Origin: Frateuria defendens
Lineage (GTDB): Bacteria; Pseudomonadota; Gammaproteobacteria; Xanthomonadales; Rhodanobacteraceae
NCBI RefSeq assembly: GCF_001182895.1
Contig: NZ_LFQR01000033.1
Location: 1-57,155, forward strand
Reading direction: 5' to 3'
Length of the DNA: 57,155 bases
Numbering within the stretch: position 1 is the stretch's first letter; the number at the start of each line of letters is the position of its first letter. The position numbers and the translations under genes are program-made. Below are positions 7,099-18,157 of the stretch, piece by piece. A model generated the notes under the pieces. It was given only the letters and a program-made list of their open reading frames with translations. It was not told the DNA's origin and did no database searches.

Positions 7099-8481
7099 AT
7101 GTCTTGCCGCCCCTGCCTTTCCACGCGCCGGCTGGGCGCCCTGCTCGCTCTGTCGGTGGCCGCCGCGCTGCCGCTCGCGGGCCACGCCGCGCTGCCGGCG
7201 GCGGTGGGTGGGCAGTTGCTGCCCTCGCTGGCGCCGATGCTGGAGAAGGTGACGCCGGCGGTGGTGAACATCTCCACCAAGACGCGCGTGCGGGTGCGCG
7301 ACCCGTTCTTCGACGACCCGATGTTCCGCCAGTTCTTCGGCCTGCCCGGCACCTCGCGCGAACGGGTGGAACAGAGCCTGGGCTCGGGCGTGATCGTGGA
7401 CGCGGCCAAGGGCTACGTGCTGACCAACAACCACGTGGTGGGCGGCGCCGACGACATCGCGGTGACCCTGCAGGACGGGCGCAGCTTCAAGGCCAAACTG
7501 GTCGGCACCGACCCGGACACCGACGTGGCGGTGGTGCAGATCCCCGCCGAGCGCCTGCAGGCGCTGCCGGTGGCCGACTCCGCCGCGCTGCGCGTGGGCG
7601 ACTTCGTGGTGGCTGTGGGCGACCCGTTCGGGCTCGGCCAGACGGTGACCTCGGGCATCGTCTCCGCGCTCGGCCGCTCGGGGCTGGGCGGCAGCGGCTA
7701 CCAGAACTTCATCCAGACCGACGCCTCGATCAACCCCGGCAACTCCGGCGGCGCGCTGGTCAACCTGCGCGGCGAGCTGGTGGGCATCAACACCATGATC
7801 TTCAGCCCTTCCGGCGGCAACGTGGGCATCGGCTTCGCCATTCCCTCCGCGCTGGCCCGCGAGGTGATGGGCCAGCTGGTGGCGCACGGCAAGGTGAGCC
7901 GCGGCAGCCTGGGCGTGCAGGCGCAGGACATCACCCCGCGCATCGCGCAGATCCTCGGCCTCGCCTCCACCAGCGGCGCGGTGGTCACCCGCGTGACCGC
8001 CGGCTCGCCGGCGGACGTGGCGGACCTGCGCACCGGCGACGTGGTCACCGCCGTGAACGGCCGGCCGGTGCGCGGCGCGCAGGACCTGCGCAACGCCGAG
8101 GGCCTGCTGCCGGTGGGCAGCGCGGTGAAGCTGACCGTGCAGCGCGAGGGCAAGACCCGCGAGGTCGGCGCCACGCTGGCGCCGGAGAAGCTCGCCACGC
8201 TGGAGGGCGCCCGCCTCGACCCGCGCCTGGCGGGCGTGGGCTTCAGCGACCTTGCCCAGAGCCAGCGCGACCAGGGCCTGTACGGCGTGACGGTGAGCTC
8301 GGTGCAGCCCGGCAGCCGCGCCGCCCGCGCCGGGCTGCGCGCCGGCGACCTGGTGGTCGCCGTGGGCAACCAGCGCCTCGCCAGCCTGCGCACGCTGCAG
8401 GGCCTGGCCGGCGTCAACCCGCGGCAGCTGGTGCTGGTGGTGGCCGGCGATAACGACCTGCGCTACGTGGTGATCGAGTAA
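7099..8481 (+). CDS. degQ: periplasmic HtrA/DegQ-type serine protease
   Basis: A 460-residue protease/chaperone that handles misfolded periplasmic proteins. An N-terminal signal peptide (about 1-29, ending GHAALP) is followed by a trypsin-like domain with catalytic His112 (TNNHVV), Asp142 (DTDVAVV) and Ser216 (NPGNSGGAL), then two PDZ domains (about 265-350 and 375-455). The order and length are typical of the DegP/DegQ family. The start at 7099 is set by AAGGAGG 8 nt upstream; the frame remains open further upstream but lacks a signal peptide there. It is divergent from nrdJ, with no accompanying anti-sigma or rseA-like genes. Confidence 0.93.
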   Translation: MSCRPCLSTRRLGALLALSVAAALPLAGHAALPAAVGGQLLPSLAPMLEKVTPAVVNISTKTRVRVRDPFFDDPMFRQFFGLPGTSRERVEQSLGSGVIVDAAKGYVLTNNHVVGGADDIAVTLQDGRSFKAKLVGTDPDTDVAVVQIPAERLQALPVADSAALRVGDFVVAVGDPFGLGQTVTSGIVSALGRSGLGGSGYQNFIQTDASINPGNSGGALVNLRGELVGINTMIFSPSGGNVGIGFAIPSALAREVMGQLVAHGKVSRGSLGVQAQDITPRIAQILGLASTSGAVVTRVTAGSPADVADLRTGDVVTAVNGRPVRGAQDLRNAEGLLPVGSAVKLTVQREGKTREVGATLAPEKLATLEGARLDPRLAGVGFSDLAQSQRDQGLYGVTVSSVQPGSRAARAGLRAGDLVVAVGNQRLASLRTLQGLAGVNPRQLVLVVAGDNDLRYVVIE

Positions 8482-8618
8482 CCGCCGCCCGCCTATCCCG
8501 CCGCCGGCCATGTGACGGTGACGCGCAGCGGCGATGGCGCATGGCGCGGCTGCATGCAGGCAGGGCCGGCGCGGCCCGCCGGACCGACCGGATGCCGTCG
8601 TCGCCCAGCCCCCCAAAA

Positions 8619-8651
8619 GAAACCGCCCGGGCTCGCGCACCGGGCGGTTTC
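8619..8651 (-). terminator. terminator after cyoABCD
   Basis: Two 12-base arms (GAAACCGCCCGG and its complement) with a 9-base loop. On the minus strand the stem runs into TTTCTTTT, about 45 bases past the cyoD stop. It may also stop the rightward degQ transcript, although the plus-strand T-tract is only the stem's own TTT. Confidence 0.8.
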
Positions 8652-8697
8652 GACGCCGCGCCGGCCAGGAGGCCGGCGCGGACCGTGGCCGTGGGCC

Positions 8698-9075
8698 TCA
8701 GTCCCGCGTCATCGCCTGACCGGCCGACATGTGCATGGGCATCATGTTGACGTTGGCGTTGTGCATCACCCACAGCGACCCGGCCACCACGATCGCGATG
8801 ATCAGCATGGTGAACAGGAAGATGGCGGTGTTGTCGCGCTCGTCCGGCGAGGTGCCCATGTGCAGGAAGAACACCAGCTGCACGATGAGCTGGGCCACGC
8901 ACAGCACCACGATGGCCGGCAGCACCAGGCCCTTGGGCACGGCGCCGCTCATTACCGCGCCGAACGACAGCACGGTGAGCACCAGCGAGAGGATGAAGCC
9001 GACGATGTAGCTCTTGAAGCTGCCGTGGGAGGACTTGCCGGAAGCCGGCGACGAATGGTGGTTTGCGCTCGACAT
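8698..9075 (-). CDS. cyoD: cytochrome bo ubiquinol oxidase subunit IV
   Basis: A 125-residue inner-membrane protein with three predicted helices (about 22-42, 49-71 and 86-106), the small subunit of the bo-type quinol oxidase. The core FKSYIVGFILSLVLTV and the HMGTSPDERDN loop fit CyoD. The C-terminus carries a Met/His-rich extension (MMPMHMSAGQAM). The start overlaps the cyoC stop (TGATG), implying translational coupling. It is the last gene of the cyoABCD operon. Confidence 0.92.
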   Translation of the reverse strand: MSSANHHSSPASGKSSHGSFKSYIVGFILSLVLTVLSFGAVMSGAVPKGLVLPAIVVLCVAQLIVQLVFFLHMGTSPDERDNTAIFLFTMLIIAIVVAGSLWVMHNANVNMMPMHMSAGQAMTRD

Positions 9076-9680
9076 CACAGCACTCCGCGCAGGTAGACAA
9101 AGGTGAACACGCAGATCCAGACCAGGTCCAGGAAGTGCCAGAACAGGCTCAGGCACGACAGGCGGCGCTTGACCACGCCGTCCAGCCCGAAGCGGGCCAC
9201 CATGTGGGTCATGATCAGGATCCAGATCAGGCCGCAGGTGACGTGCAGGCCGTGCGTGCCCACCAGGGTGAAGTAGGCCGACAGGAAGGCGCTGCGGTTG
9301 GGGCCGGCGCCCTCGTGGATCAGCTTGGCGAACTCGTACAGCTCCATGCCGATGAAGCCCGCGCCGAACACGAAGGTGACCAGCAGCCAGGCCACCACCT
9401 GGTTCTTGCGGCCGGCGTTCATGGCCAGCATGGCGCCGCCGAAGGTGAAGCTGCTGATCAGGAGCAGCATCGTCTCGCCGAACACGTAGGGCAGCTCGAA
9501 CAGCTCCTTGCCGCTCGGGCCGCCGGCGGTGTTGGCCGCCAGCACGCCGAAGGTGGCGAACAGCACCGAGAAGATCAGGCAGTCGCTCATCAGGTAGATC
9601 CAGAACCCGAGCAGGGTCTTGGAGCCGTCGTCGTGGTGCGCGTGCGCGTCGTGGATGTGGGTTGCTACGGTGGTGCTCAT
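9075..9680 (-). CDS. cyoC: cytochrome bo ubiquinol oxidase subunit III
   Basis: A 201-residue membrane protein with five helices, typical of heme-copper oxidase subunit III. A short His-rich N-terminus ([13 protein letters not shown]) precedes helix I. The motif [13 protein letters not shown], the glutamate in GMELYEF and the terminal [12 protein letters not shown] are family hallmarks. It begins 2 bases after the cyoB stop and overlaps cyoD by one base, so it is translated as part of the cyo operon. Confidence 0.95.
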   Translation of the reverse strand: MSTTVATHIHDAHAHHDDGSKTLLGFWIYLMSDCLIFSVLFATFGVLAANTAGGPSGKELFELPYVFGETMLLLISSFTFGGAMLAMNAGRKNQVVAWLLVTFVFGAGFIGMELYEFAKLIHEGAGPNRSAFLSAYFTLVGTHGLHVTCGLIWILIMTHMVARFGLDGVVKRRLSCLSLFWHFLDLVWICVFTFVYLRGVL

Positions 9681-9682
9681 GG

Positions 9683-11656
9683 TCAGGCAACCTCTTTCAT
9701 CTGCGTGAAGTGCGCACTCTCGATCCGCTCGACCTCCTTGGCCGACACGTAGTAATCGACGTCGCGGTCATAGCTGCGGGCGATGAAGGTGCCGATCATG
9801 CCGGCCAGGCCGATGATGGCCAGCCACCAGATGTGCCACACCAGGCCGAAGGTCAGCAGGAAGCCGAAGCCCGCGATGATCACCCCCGCGCCGGTGTTGC
9901 GCGGCATGTGGATGTCCTCGTAGCGGCCGACCTGGGCGGCCTTGCCGGATTCCTTCTCGTCCCAGTAGTGCTCGAGCGAGGTGATCTTCGGCACGTGGGC
10001 GAAGTTGTAGAACGGCGGCGGCGAGGAGGTGGACCACTCCAGCGTGCGGCCGCCCCAGGGGTCGCCGGTGAGGTCGAGGTTCTTCTTGCGGTCCTTGATG
10101 CTCACGGCCAGCTGCAGCACCGTGAGGGCGATGCCCGCCATGATCACCACCGCGCCGATGAAGGCCACCACCAGGTAGGGGTGCCACTCGGGGTTGGCGT
10201 AGTGGTTCATGCGGCGCGTCATGCCCTTGAAGCCGAGCACGTACACCGGCATGAAGGCGAGGTAGAAGCCCACCAGCCAGCACCAGAACGAGGCCTTGCC
10301 CAGCTTCTCGTTGAGGGTGAAGCCGAACGCCTTGGGGAACCAGAAGTTCATCGCGGCGATGCAGCCGAACACCACGCCACCGATGATCACGTTGTGGAAG
10401 TGGGCGATCAGGAACAGGCTGTTGTGCAGCACGAAGTCCGCCGCCGGCACCGCCATCAGCACGCCGGTGACGCCGCCGATCACGAAGGTGACCATGAAGC
10501 CGATCGTCCAGTACACCGGCGCGGTGAAGCGGATGCGGCCGCGGTACATGGTGAACAGCCAGTTGAACAGCTTCACGCCGGTGGGCACCGAGATGATCAT
10601 CGTCATGATGCCAAAGAAGGCGTTGACGTTGGCGCCCGAGCCCATGGTGAAGAAGTGGTGCAGCCACACCATGAAGGACAGCACGCCGATCGACACGGTG
10701 GCGTACACCATCGACTTGTAGCCGAACAGCGGCTTGCCCGAGAAGGTGGAGATGATCTCGGAGAACGCGCCGAAGCAGGGCAGGATCAGGATGTACACCT
10801 CCGGGTGGCCCCACACCCAGATCAGGTTGATGTACATCATGGCGTTGCCGCCGAGCTCATTGGTGAAGAAGTGCATGTCGAGGTAGCGGTCCGCGGTGAG
10901 CAGCGCCAGGGTGGCGGTGAGCACTGGGAAGGCGGCCACGATGAGCACGTTGGCGACCAGCGCGGTCCAGGTGAACACCGGCATCTGCATCAGCGACATG
11001 CCCGGCGCGCGCATGCGCAGGATGGTCACGATGAAGTTGATGCCGGTGAGCGTGGTGCCCAGGCCGGATATCTGCAGCGCCCAGATGTAGTAGTCGACGC
11101 CGACCGTGGGACTGTACCCGAGCTCCGACAGCGGCGGGTAGGCCAGCCAGCCGGTGGCGGCGAAGTCGCCCACGAACATCGACAGCATGATCAGGATCAC
11201 GCCCACCGCCGACAGCCAGAAGCTCAGCGAGTTGAGGAACGGGTAGGCCACGTCGCGCGCGCCGATCTGCAGCGGCACGATGATGTTCATCAGGCCGATG
11301 ATGAAGGGCATGGCCATGAAGAAGATCATGATCACGCCGTGCGCGGTGAAGATCTGGTCGTAGTGGTGCGGCGGCAGGTAGCCGGCCGCGTCGTTGGAGG
11401 CCAGGGCCTGCTGAAGGCGCATCATGATGGCGTCGGCGAAGCCGCGCAGCAGCATCACCAGGGCCATGATGATGTACATCACGCCGATGCGCTTGTGGTC
11501 CACCGAGGTGAACCACTCCTTCCACAGGTAACCCCACTTGCCGTAGCGGGTGATCGCGGCGAGCACCGCGATGCCGCCGAGGACGATGATCGCCAGCGTA
11601 CCCATGATGATCGGCTCATGGTACGGAACGGCGTCGAGTGACAGCTTTCCGAACAT
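9683..11656 (-). CDS. cyoB: cytochrome bo ubiquinol oxidase subunit I
   Basis: A 657-residue catalytic subunit that reduces O2 to water and pumps protons, with about 15 transmembrane helices. The heme b and heme o/CuB ligand histidines are recognisable: [13 protein letters not shown] in helix [11 protein letters not shown] (His-Tyr cross-link motif), the HH pair in [11 protein letters not shown], and [10 protein letters not shown] carrying the two final heme ligands. The length matches CyoB. It lies 6 bases after the cyoA stop and 2 bases before the cyoC start. Confidence 0.97.
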   Translation of the reverse strand: MFGKLSLDAVPYHEPIIMGTLAIIVLGGIAVLAAITRYGKWGYLWKEWFTSVDHKRIGVMYIIMALVMLLRGFADAIMMRLQQALASNDAAGYLPPHHYDQIFTAHGVIMIFFMAMPFIIGLMNIIVPLQIGARDVAYPFLNSLSFWLSAVGVILIMLSMFVGDFAATGWLAYPPLSELGYSPTVGVDYYIWALQISGLGTTLTGINFIVTILRMRAPGMSLMQMPVFTWTALVANVLIVAAFPVLTATLALLTADRYLDMHFFTNELGGNAMMYINLIWVWGHPEVYILILPCFGAFSEIISTFSGKPLFGYKSMVYATVSIGVLSFMVWLHHFFTMGSGANVNAFFGIMTMIISVPTGVKLFNWLFTMYRGRIRFTAPVYWTIGFMVTFVIGGVTGVLMAVPAADFVLHNSLFLIAHFHNVIIGGVVFGCIAAMNFWFPKAFGFTLNEKLGKASFWCWLVGFYLAFMPVYVLGFKGMTRRMNHYANPEWHPYLVVAFIGAVVIMAGIALTVLQLAVSIKDRKKNLDLTGDPWGGRTLEWSTSSPPPFYNFAHVPKITSLEHYWDEKESGKAAQVGRYEDIHMPRNTGAGVIIAGFGFLLTFGLVWHIWWLAIIGLAGMIGTFIARSYDRDVDYYVSAKEVERIESAHFTQMKEVA

Positions 11657-11662
11657 CGCGTA

Positions 11663-12634
11663 CTACTCCGAAGCCTTGGCTTTTTCAGTGGTGGACATCG
11701 GCATGCCGGCCATGTGCATGCCGTCCGCGGACATCGTGTGATCCGCCGACATGTGCATGCCTTCGTGCATGGCGGCGCCCTCCTCGTGCGGCGCGGCCAT
11801 GTACTTGTTGACGATGTCGTCGAACAGGGTCGCGGGTACGTTTGCGTAATAGGTCACCGGCGTCTTCTCGCTGGGCTTGGACAGCGCCTGGTAGACCTCG
11901 GCGGTGAGCGACTGCGGCGCGGCCTTGGCCTGCTTGATCCAGTCCGCGAAGCCCTGCTCGCTGGTGGCGATGGCCTTGAAGTGCATGTCCGAGAAGCCCG
12001 CGCCGCTGTAGTTCGCCGACAGGCCGGCGTAGGTGCCCGGCTCGCGCGCGATCAGGTGCAGCTTGGTGGTCATGCCGGTCATGGCGTAGATCTGGCTGCC
12101 CAGCTGCGGGATGAAGAACGAGTTCATCACCGAGTCGGAGGTGATGGAGAAGTTCACCGGCACGTCGGTCGGGAAGGCCAGCTCGTTGACGGTGGCGACG
12201 CCGTAGTCGGGGTAGATGAAGAGCCACTTCCAGTCCATCGCCACCACTTCGACGTGGACCGGCTTGGCCTGCGACTCGAGCGGCTTGTACGGGTCGAGCG
12301 AGTGCGAGGTGCGCCAGGCCAGCACGGCCAGGATGGTCACGATGATCGCCGGGATGGCCCACACCACCACCTCGATGGCGGTCGAGTGGGCCCACTTGGG
12401 CGCGTAGGTGGCCTTGGTGTTGGAGGCGCGATAGCGCCAGGCGAACACGAGGGTGAGGATGATGACCGGCACGGCGACCAGCATCATCAGGCCCAGCGCG
12501 ATCAGGATCAGCGTCCTCTCTTGCTCGCCGATGTCGCCCTTGGGCGAGAGGACTTCCATGCTGCAGCCGCCAAGCAGCACGACCGCACCGGCGCCAAGCG
12601 CACGCATGGCGGAAGTAATGAGATGTTTGCTCAC
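11663..12634 (-). CDS. cyoA: cytochrome bo ubiquinol oxidase subunit II (lipoprotein)
   Basis: A 323-residue subunit with a lipoprotein signal (VVLLGGC, lipidated Cys24), two membrane helices (about 40-65 and 85-107) and a periplasmic cupredoxin-like domain containing VEVVAMDWKWLFIYP. As expected for a quinol oxidase, the CuA ligand set of cytochrome c oxidases is absent. The last 40 residues form an unusual His/Met-rich tail (AAMHEGMHMSADHTM, GMHMAGMPM). I prefer the GTG at 12634 because AAGG lies 6 nt upstream; an ATG nine codons further in (12607) is the alternative and would still keep the lipobox. It is the first gene of cyoABCD. Confidence 0.93.
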   Translation of the reverse strand: MSKHLITSAMRALGAGAVVLLGGCSMEVLSPKGDIGEQERTLILIALGLMMLVAVPVIILTLVFAWRYRASNTKATYAPKWAHSTAIEVVVWAIPAIIVTILAVLAWRTSHSLDPYKPLESQAKPVHVEVVAMDWKWLFIYPDYGVATVNELAFPTDVPVNFSITSDSVMNSFFIPQLGSQIYAMTGMTTKLHLIAREPGTYAGLSANYSGAGFSDMHFKAIATSEQGFADWIKQAKAAPQSLTAEVYQALSKPSEKTPVTYYANVPATLFDDIVNKYMAAPHEEGAAMHEGMHMSADHTMSADGMHMAGMPMSTTEKAKASE

Positions 12635-13196
12635 GGACAACCTTGGGTTTTTTTGAAGAAAAAAAGAGGGGGATTTTGCCGGGCTGGGCTCGGGCAAGGT
12701 GCGACAAAAAGTACTCACCTAGCCGCCGATCGTCGCACAAGTGGGACAAAATGCCACACCCACATGGCATAATCGCGGCCGCTGCGGAAGGCACTCCGGC
12801 ACTCCGCAAGTATCGGTATTGCAGCGCTTTTTCCGGCCCCGGCCGGCCGCGGCGCGCGCCCATCCGGCGCAGTATCTTGCGACCCCGGGAAGCCTTCGGG
12901 CGAACCCGTCTGGCGGTCCGAAGCCGGCACGCCGGGCACGACCGCGGCGGCCTGGTCGCCCGTGACGCGCCGACGACGCGGCATGGACGAAAAGGGAGCG
13001 CGGGAGACCCGTTCAGGGGATCGTCCGGCTCACCCGCTACCATGGGCGGCCGGCGCCCTTGGAGGGCCGCCCTCATTCAGTGCATTGCTTGAGGCTTGTT
13101 CCACAAGGTGTTGAAATTCTTAGTCACGAAGAGCGCCTCACGGCGCTGAGCAGCCTGCAAGATCGTCCACCTTCGCCCTCGGGGTTCCCCACGTCC
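12635..13196. other. divergent control region between cyoA and the LysM fusion gene
   Basis: About 560 bases with no gene I can support. Near cyoA it is AT-richer, with an imperfect inverted repeat (GTGCGAC near 12699 and GTCGCAC near 12732) that may lie in the cyo promoter. The middle is very GC-rich. A small stem (AGCGCC, four bases, GGCGCT) occurs at about 13131-13146 in the leader of the rightward gene. No promoter is clear enough to assign. Confidence 0.4.
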
Positions 13197-14555
13197 ATGT
13201 CCCATCGTCTTGTCCGTCTGCTTGCCACGGCTCTGATCGGCAGCTGCCTCGCCACCACGGCCATCGCCGCCAAAACCACGCACCACAAGAAGGCGCCCGC
13301 CGTGCCGAAGGGTCCCACCCTGGTCTGGCGCGGCGACGTCACCACCGCGCGCGGCGTGGTCGGCGACATCGCCAAGACCTGGGAGAGCACGGGCCACGGC
13401 AAGATCGAGCTGCAACCGTTCAACACCGCCTCGGGCCTGGAGGCGGTCGGCAGCGGCCTGGCCGACCTCGCCGGCAGCGCACGCGGCCCCAACGGCAGCG
13501 CCGCCGAGGCGAGCCTCGCCTTCACCCCGGTGGCGTGGGATGCGCTGGTGATGATCACCCACCCGTCCAACCCGGTCGGCAACCTCACCCTCAAGCAGCT
13601 GCACGACATCTACTACGGCAAGATCACCAACTGGAGCCAGTTGGGCGGCCCCGACGCGCCGATCAACGTCTACGCGGTCGCCAGCCCCGGCGACGGCGTG
13701 GAATACAGCCTGCGCCGCCTGCTGTTCGGCCGCGGCAACCAGCCGGTGGCCGCGCCGCGCCTGTACGTGAACACCGCCAAGCTGGAAGAGGCGATCGCGC
13801 TCGACCCGAAGGCGCTGGGCGTGTCCACCCTGGCCGGCGTGTCCGGCAACGGCAAGGTCAAGACGCTGCGCATCGACGACACGCCGCCCACCGTGGCCAA
13901 CATCGCCGACGGCAGCTACCCGCTCTACACGCCGCTCTACCTGGTCACCAACGCCAACAGCCCGAAAGCGGCCGACACCAAGGCCTTCATCGACTTCCTC
14001 TCCACCGACCAGGCCAAGGCGGTGCTGCGCAAGCACCTGGTGCTGCCCTACGCCGACGCCGCCGGCCTGGTGGGTCTGGACGAGGCGCGCCGCGCCAAGA
14101 TCCTCGCCGAGGTGGGCGTGAAGGTGCCGCCGGTCAACACCGGCACCGGCGGCACGCCGGTCGCCGCCCCGGGCGCCACCTACGCGGCGCGCTCCGCCGC
14201 GGCGCCGACCTCGCCGCGCACGCTGGAGGCCAAGCAGGCGCTGGCCGAGCGCAAGGAGCGGGAGCGGGCCGACAAGGCCATCGTCGAAGCCTCGGAGAAG
14301 GCCAGCCTGGCCGGCGTGCAGGGCAGCGCCACCACGGTGGACACCGCCGCCTCGCGCGGCAGCGACTTCGCCAAGGTGAGCGCCGACGCCAGCGTCAGCC
14401 ACGCGCCCTCGCCCGTGTACACCGTGGCCAAGGGCGACACGCTGGCCTCGATCGCCAAGAAGCACTCGGTGAGCGTGGAGCAGCTGCGCAACTGGAACCA
14501 CCTCAAGGGCAACAACATCAAGCTCGGCCAGGTGCTGCACATCGGCGAGTTCTGA
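13197..14555 (+). CDS. PstS-like phosphate-binding protein fused to a LysM domain
   Basis: A 452-residue exported protein. A signal peptide (1-22, ending TTAIAA) leads into a periplasmic substrate-binding fold related to PstS (about 35-300; note FNTASGLEAVGSGLADLAGSAR, VMITHPSNPVGNLT and YYGKITNWSQLGG). An Ala/Glu/Lys-rich linker (about 320-400) then leads to one C-terminal LysM domain (about 405-452, YTVAKGDTLASIAKKHSVSV), which binds peptidoglycan. No pstCAB or phoU is nearby, so a role outside classical phosphate uptake is plausible: a wall-anchored phosphate or anion binder. The start at 13197 is chosen because it begins the signal peptide; the Shine-Dalgarno is weak. Confidence 0.82.
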   Translation: MSHRLVRLLATALIGSCLATTAIAAKTTHHKKAPAVPKGPTLVWRGDVTTARGVVGDIAKTWESTGHGKIELQPFNTASGLEAVGSGLADLAGSARGPNGSAAEASLAFTPVAWDALVMITHPSNPVGNLTLKQLHDIYYGKITNWSQLGGPDAPINVYAVASPGDGVEYSLRRLLFGRGNQPVAAPRLYVNTAKLEEAIALDPKALGVSTLAGVSGNGKVKTLRIDDTPPTVANIADGSYPLYTPLYLVTNANSPKAADTKAFIDFLSTDQAKAVLRKHLVLPYADAAGLVGLDEARRAKILAEVGVKVPPVNTGTGGTPVAAPGATYAARSAAAPTSPRTLEAKQALAERKERERADKAIVEASEKASLAGVQGSATTVDTAASRGSDFAKVSADASVSHAPSPVYTVAKGDTLASIAKKHSVSVEQLRNWNHLKGNNIKLGQVLHIGEF

Positions 14556-14572
14556 GCATAGCCGGGGCACGC

Positions 14573-15289
14573 ATGCGCATCCTCGCGCTCACGCTGGACC
14601 TCGACGACACCCTGTGGCCGGTGCTGCCGGCGCTGGAGCGGGCGGACCAGGAACTGGACGCCTACCTGCGCCGGCACCACCCCGAGGTGGCGCGCCGCTG
14701 GCCGATCCCGGCCATGCGCGCGTTGCGCGCGCAGGTCGCCGCCGAACGGCTGGACCTCGCGCACGACTTCACCACCCAGCGCCACCTCACCATCCGCCAC
14801 GCCTTCGCCGCCTGCGGCATCGCCGAGGCGCCGATCGAGGCGCTGTGGGAGGTGTACTTCGCCGCCCGCAACAGCGTGGAGCCCTACCCCGACAGCCTGC
14901 CCGCGCTGGCGCGGCTGGCCGCGCGCTGGCCGCTGTCCAGCCTCACCAACGGCAACGCCGACCTCGGGCGCACCGGCGTGCAGCGCTACTTCCGCCACCA
15001 CATGTGCGCCCGCGACGCCGGCGCGGCCAAGCCCGACGCGCGCATCTTCCTTGCCGCGGCCGAGCAGCTCGGCGCCGATCCGGCCGCGATCCTGCACGTG
15101 GGCGACGACCCGGAACTGGACGTGCTCGGCGCCCGCGCCGCCGGCCTGCGCACCGCCTGGATCAACCGCGAACGCCACCCCTGGCCCGCCGCGCTCGGCG
15201 CGCCGCCGGACCTCGACCTGCCCGACCTCGCCGCGCTCGCCGACTGGCTGGAAGGCCAGGCGCATGAAACGGTGGCGGGCCGCGCCTGA
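14573..15289 (+). CDS. HAD-superfamily hydrolase (phosphatase)
   Basis: A 238-residue cytoplasmic HAD subfamily I enzyme. Motif I is DLDDTLW (nucleophile Asp9, acid/base Asp11), motif II is SSLTNGN, the motif III lysine is in GAAKPDARIF, and motif IV is HVGDDPELD. The cap domain lies between about 20 and 100. Such proteins dephosphorylate small phosphometabolites (YjjG/flavin-type or nucleotide phosphatases); the substrate cannot be told from sequence. It starts 17 bases after the LysM fusion gene, so the two may be co-transcribed. Confidence 0.88.
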   Translation: MRILALTLDLDDTLWPVLPALERADQELDAYLRRHHPEVARRWPIPAMRALRAQVAAERLDLAHDFTTQRHLTIRHAFAACGIAEAPIEALWEVYFAARNSVEPYPDSLPALARLAARWPLSSLTNGNADLGRTGVQRYFRHHMCARDAGAAKPDARIFLAAAEQLGADPAAILHVGDDPELDVLGARAAGLRTAWINRERHPWPAALGAPPDLDLPDLAALADWLEGQAHETVAGRA

Positions 15290-15418
15290 CGGACCGCGCA
15301 CGGCGTGCGCGCCGCTGGTGCGAAGCCCGTTTCCGCATGGCGCGACACCCCAGGCGCCCGTGCCCTCCGCCGCAAAAGCGCGCATCATGTGAGGCTGCAT
15401 CGCGCCCCAAGGAACCCC

Positions 15419-16798
<1,380 letters not shown>

Positions 16799-16817
16799 GT
16801 CGCCCGCCCGGCCAGCC

Positions 16818-17846
16818 ATGACGGAACGCAAGACCACCATCGCCGACATCGCCGCCGCCGCGGGCGTCAGCACCGCCACGGTGGACCGCGTGCTCAACGG
16901 CCGCCCCGGCGTGTCGGCCGCGGTGCAGGCCAAGGTGCGCGAGGTGGCCAAGCGGCTGAAGGCCGACCGCGCCCTGGACGCGCCGCCGCTGCGCTGGCTG
17001 CGGCTGGGCTTCCTGATCCAGCCGCCGCTGTCGCACTTCTACAGCGACCTCGACCGCCTCTGCGCCGAGCTGCGCCCGCGGCTGGAAGCGCACCGCCTGC
17101 TCAGCAGCGTGCACTACTACGACTCGCTGGAGCCCGAGCACGTGGCCGCGCGCATCCAGGCGGTGTCGGCCGAGGTCGATGCGCTGATCGTGCTGACCTA
17201 CTCGCACCCGCTGATCCGCGAGGCGCTGTACCAGTGCAGCCGGCGCATGCCGGTGGTGACGCTGGCCTCGGACATTCCCGGCTGCGGGCGGGTCGCCTAC
17301 GTGGGCATCGACAACCACGCCGCCGGCCGCGTCGCGGCCGAGCTGATGGGCCGCTTCCTCGGCCCCCGCGGCGGCAAGATCCTGCTGCTCAACGGGCTGC
17401 CCAGCTTCATCGGCCACGCCGAGCGCGAGGCCGGCTTCCGGCTGGTGCTGCAACAGTCCTTCCCGTCATGCCGGATCGTCGCCGCGCGCGAGAGCGGCGA
17501 GCAGCCCGACCGCGTCTACGGCCTGATGAGCGAGGTACTGGACGCCTGCCCCGACCTCGACGGCGTGTACAACACCTCGGTCGGCGACGACACCGTGGCG
17601 GCGGTGCTGCGCGAGCGCGGCCGCCTGGGCAAGGCGGTGTTCATCGGCCACGACCTCACCCTGAGCAACCGCAACCTGCTGCTGCAGGGCGCGATGGACG
17701 CGGTGCTCGACCAGCACATGCAGGCCTCGCTCACGATGGCCGCGCAGCACGTGCTGGCGCATTTCCAGCGCATCTCGATCCCACTGGTCTACCACCCGCA
17801 GCAGGTCGGCATCGTGCTGCGCGAGAACGTGCCCTACCACGGCTGA
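16818..17846 (+). CDS. LacI-family transcriptional regulator
   Basis: A 342-residue repressor. The N-terminal helix-turn-helix (about 6-28, TTIADIAAAAGVSTATVDRVL) and hinge helix (about 45-55) are typical of LacI/PurR. The C-terminal periplasmic-binding-protein fold (about 62-335) would bind a sugar or polyol effector. It lies immediately upstream of a FAD-dependent sugar/polyol dehydrogenase operon, and the interval between them contains a perfect inverted repeat, so it probably controls that operon (inference). It could also be transcribed with the aminopeptidase upstream, since only 19 bases separate them. Confidence 0.93.
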   Translation: MTERKTTIADIAAAAGVSTATVDRVLNGRPGVSAAVQAKVREVAKRLKADRALDAPPLRWLRLGFLIQPPLSHFYSDLDRLCAELRPRLEAHRLLSSVHYYDSLEPEHVAARIQAVSAEVDALIVLTYSHPLIREALYQCSRRMPVVTLASDIPGCGRVAYVGIDNHAAGRVAAELMGRFLGPRGGKILLLNGLPSFIGHAEREAGFRLVLQQSFPSCRIVAARESGEQPDRVYGLMSEVLDACPDLDGVYNTSVGDDTVAAVLRERGRLGKAVFIGHDLTLSNRNLLLQGAMDAVLDQHMQASLTMAAQHVLAHFQRISIPLVYHPQQVGIVLRENVPYHG

Positions 17847-18157
17847 TCCGCGCGCGGACGTCGTGCGCATCGCCGGCGGATGCCCCCAAGATTTTTTCTG
17901 CGCCGCGGCCGATGTGCCGCGCGAGGCCCCGCGATGCCGGCCTTCGCGCCACGGCCCAGGCGCCCGGCCTGCCGGCGGCCATCGCGGGCTGATGGCCTGC
18001 ATGCGTTGATTGATGTTTTTACATCAGGACGCGGTTCTAGAATCCGCGCCGGCACGCCGGCATGCGGTTGATTGACGCAGCGCCGCCCGACCGCCTCCGG
18101 CCCCGCCGGCTGGCCTCCCGCGTGCCGCGTCTTTCGTCCCGCAAGGAAAAACCCCGT
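17847..18157. other. control region ahead of the dehydrogenase operon
   Basis: A 311-base gap between the LacI-type regulator and the dehydrogenase small subunit. The first part is GC-rich with nothing recognisable. Around 18005-18045 it becomes AT-richer and holds an inverted repeat and a TAGAAT hexamer (18038-18043) that could serve as a -10 element. Confidence 0.5.
18011..18026. promoter_or_regulatory. candidate operator (TGATGT-N4-ACATCA)
   Basis: Two 6-base arms are perfectly inverted around TTTT, 12 bases upstream of a possible -10 hexamer and about 130 bases before the dehydrogenase operon. It lacks the central CG of classical LacI-family operators, so assignment to the neighbouring LacI-type protein is tentative. 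Confidence 0.45.

Noticed and set aside
12740-12770. CATAAT near 12763 as a promoter -10
   Set aside because: No matching -35 at acceptable spacing on the plus strand, and no gene start close enough to make it convincing.
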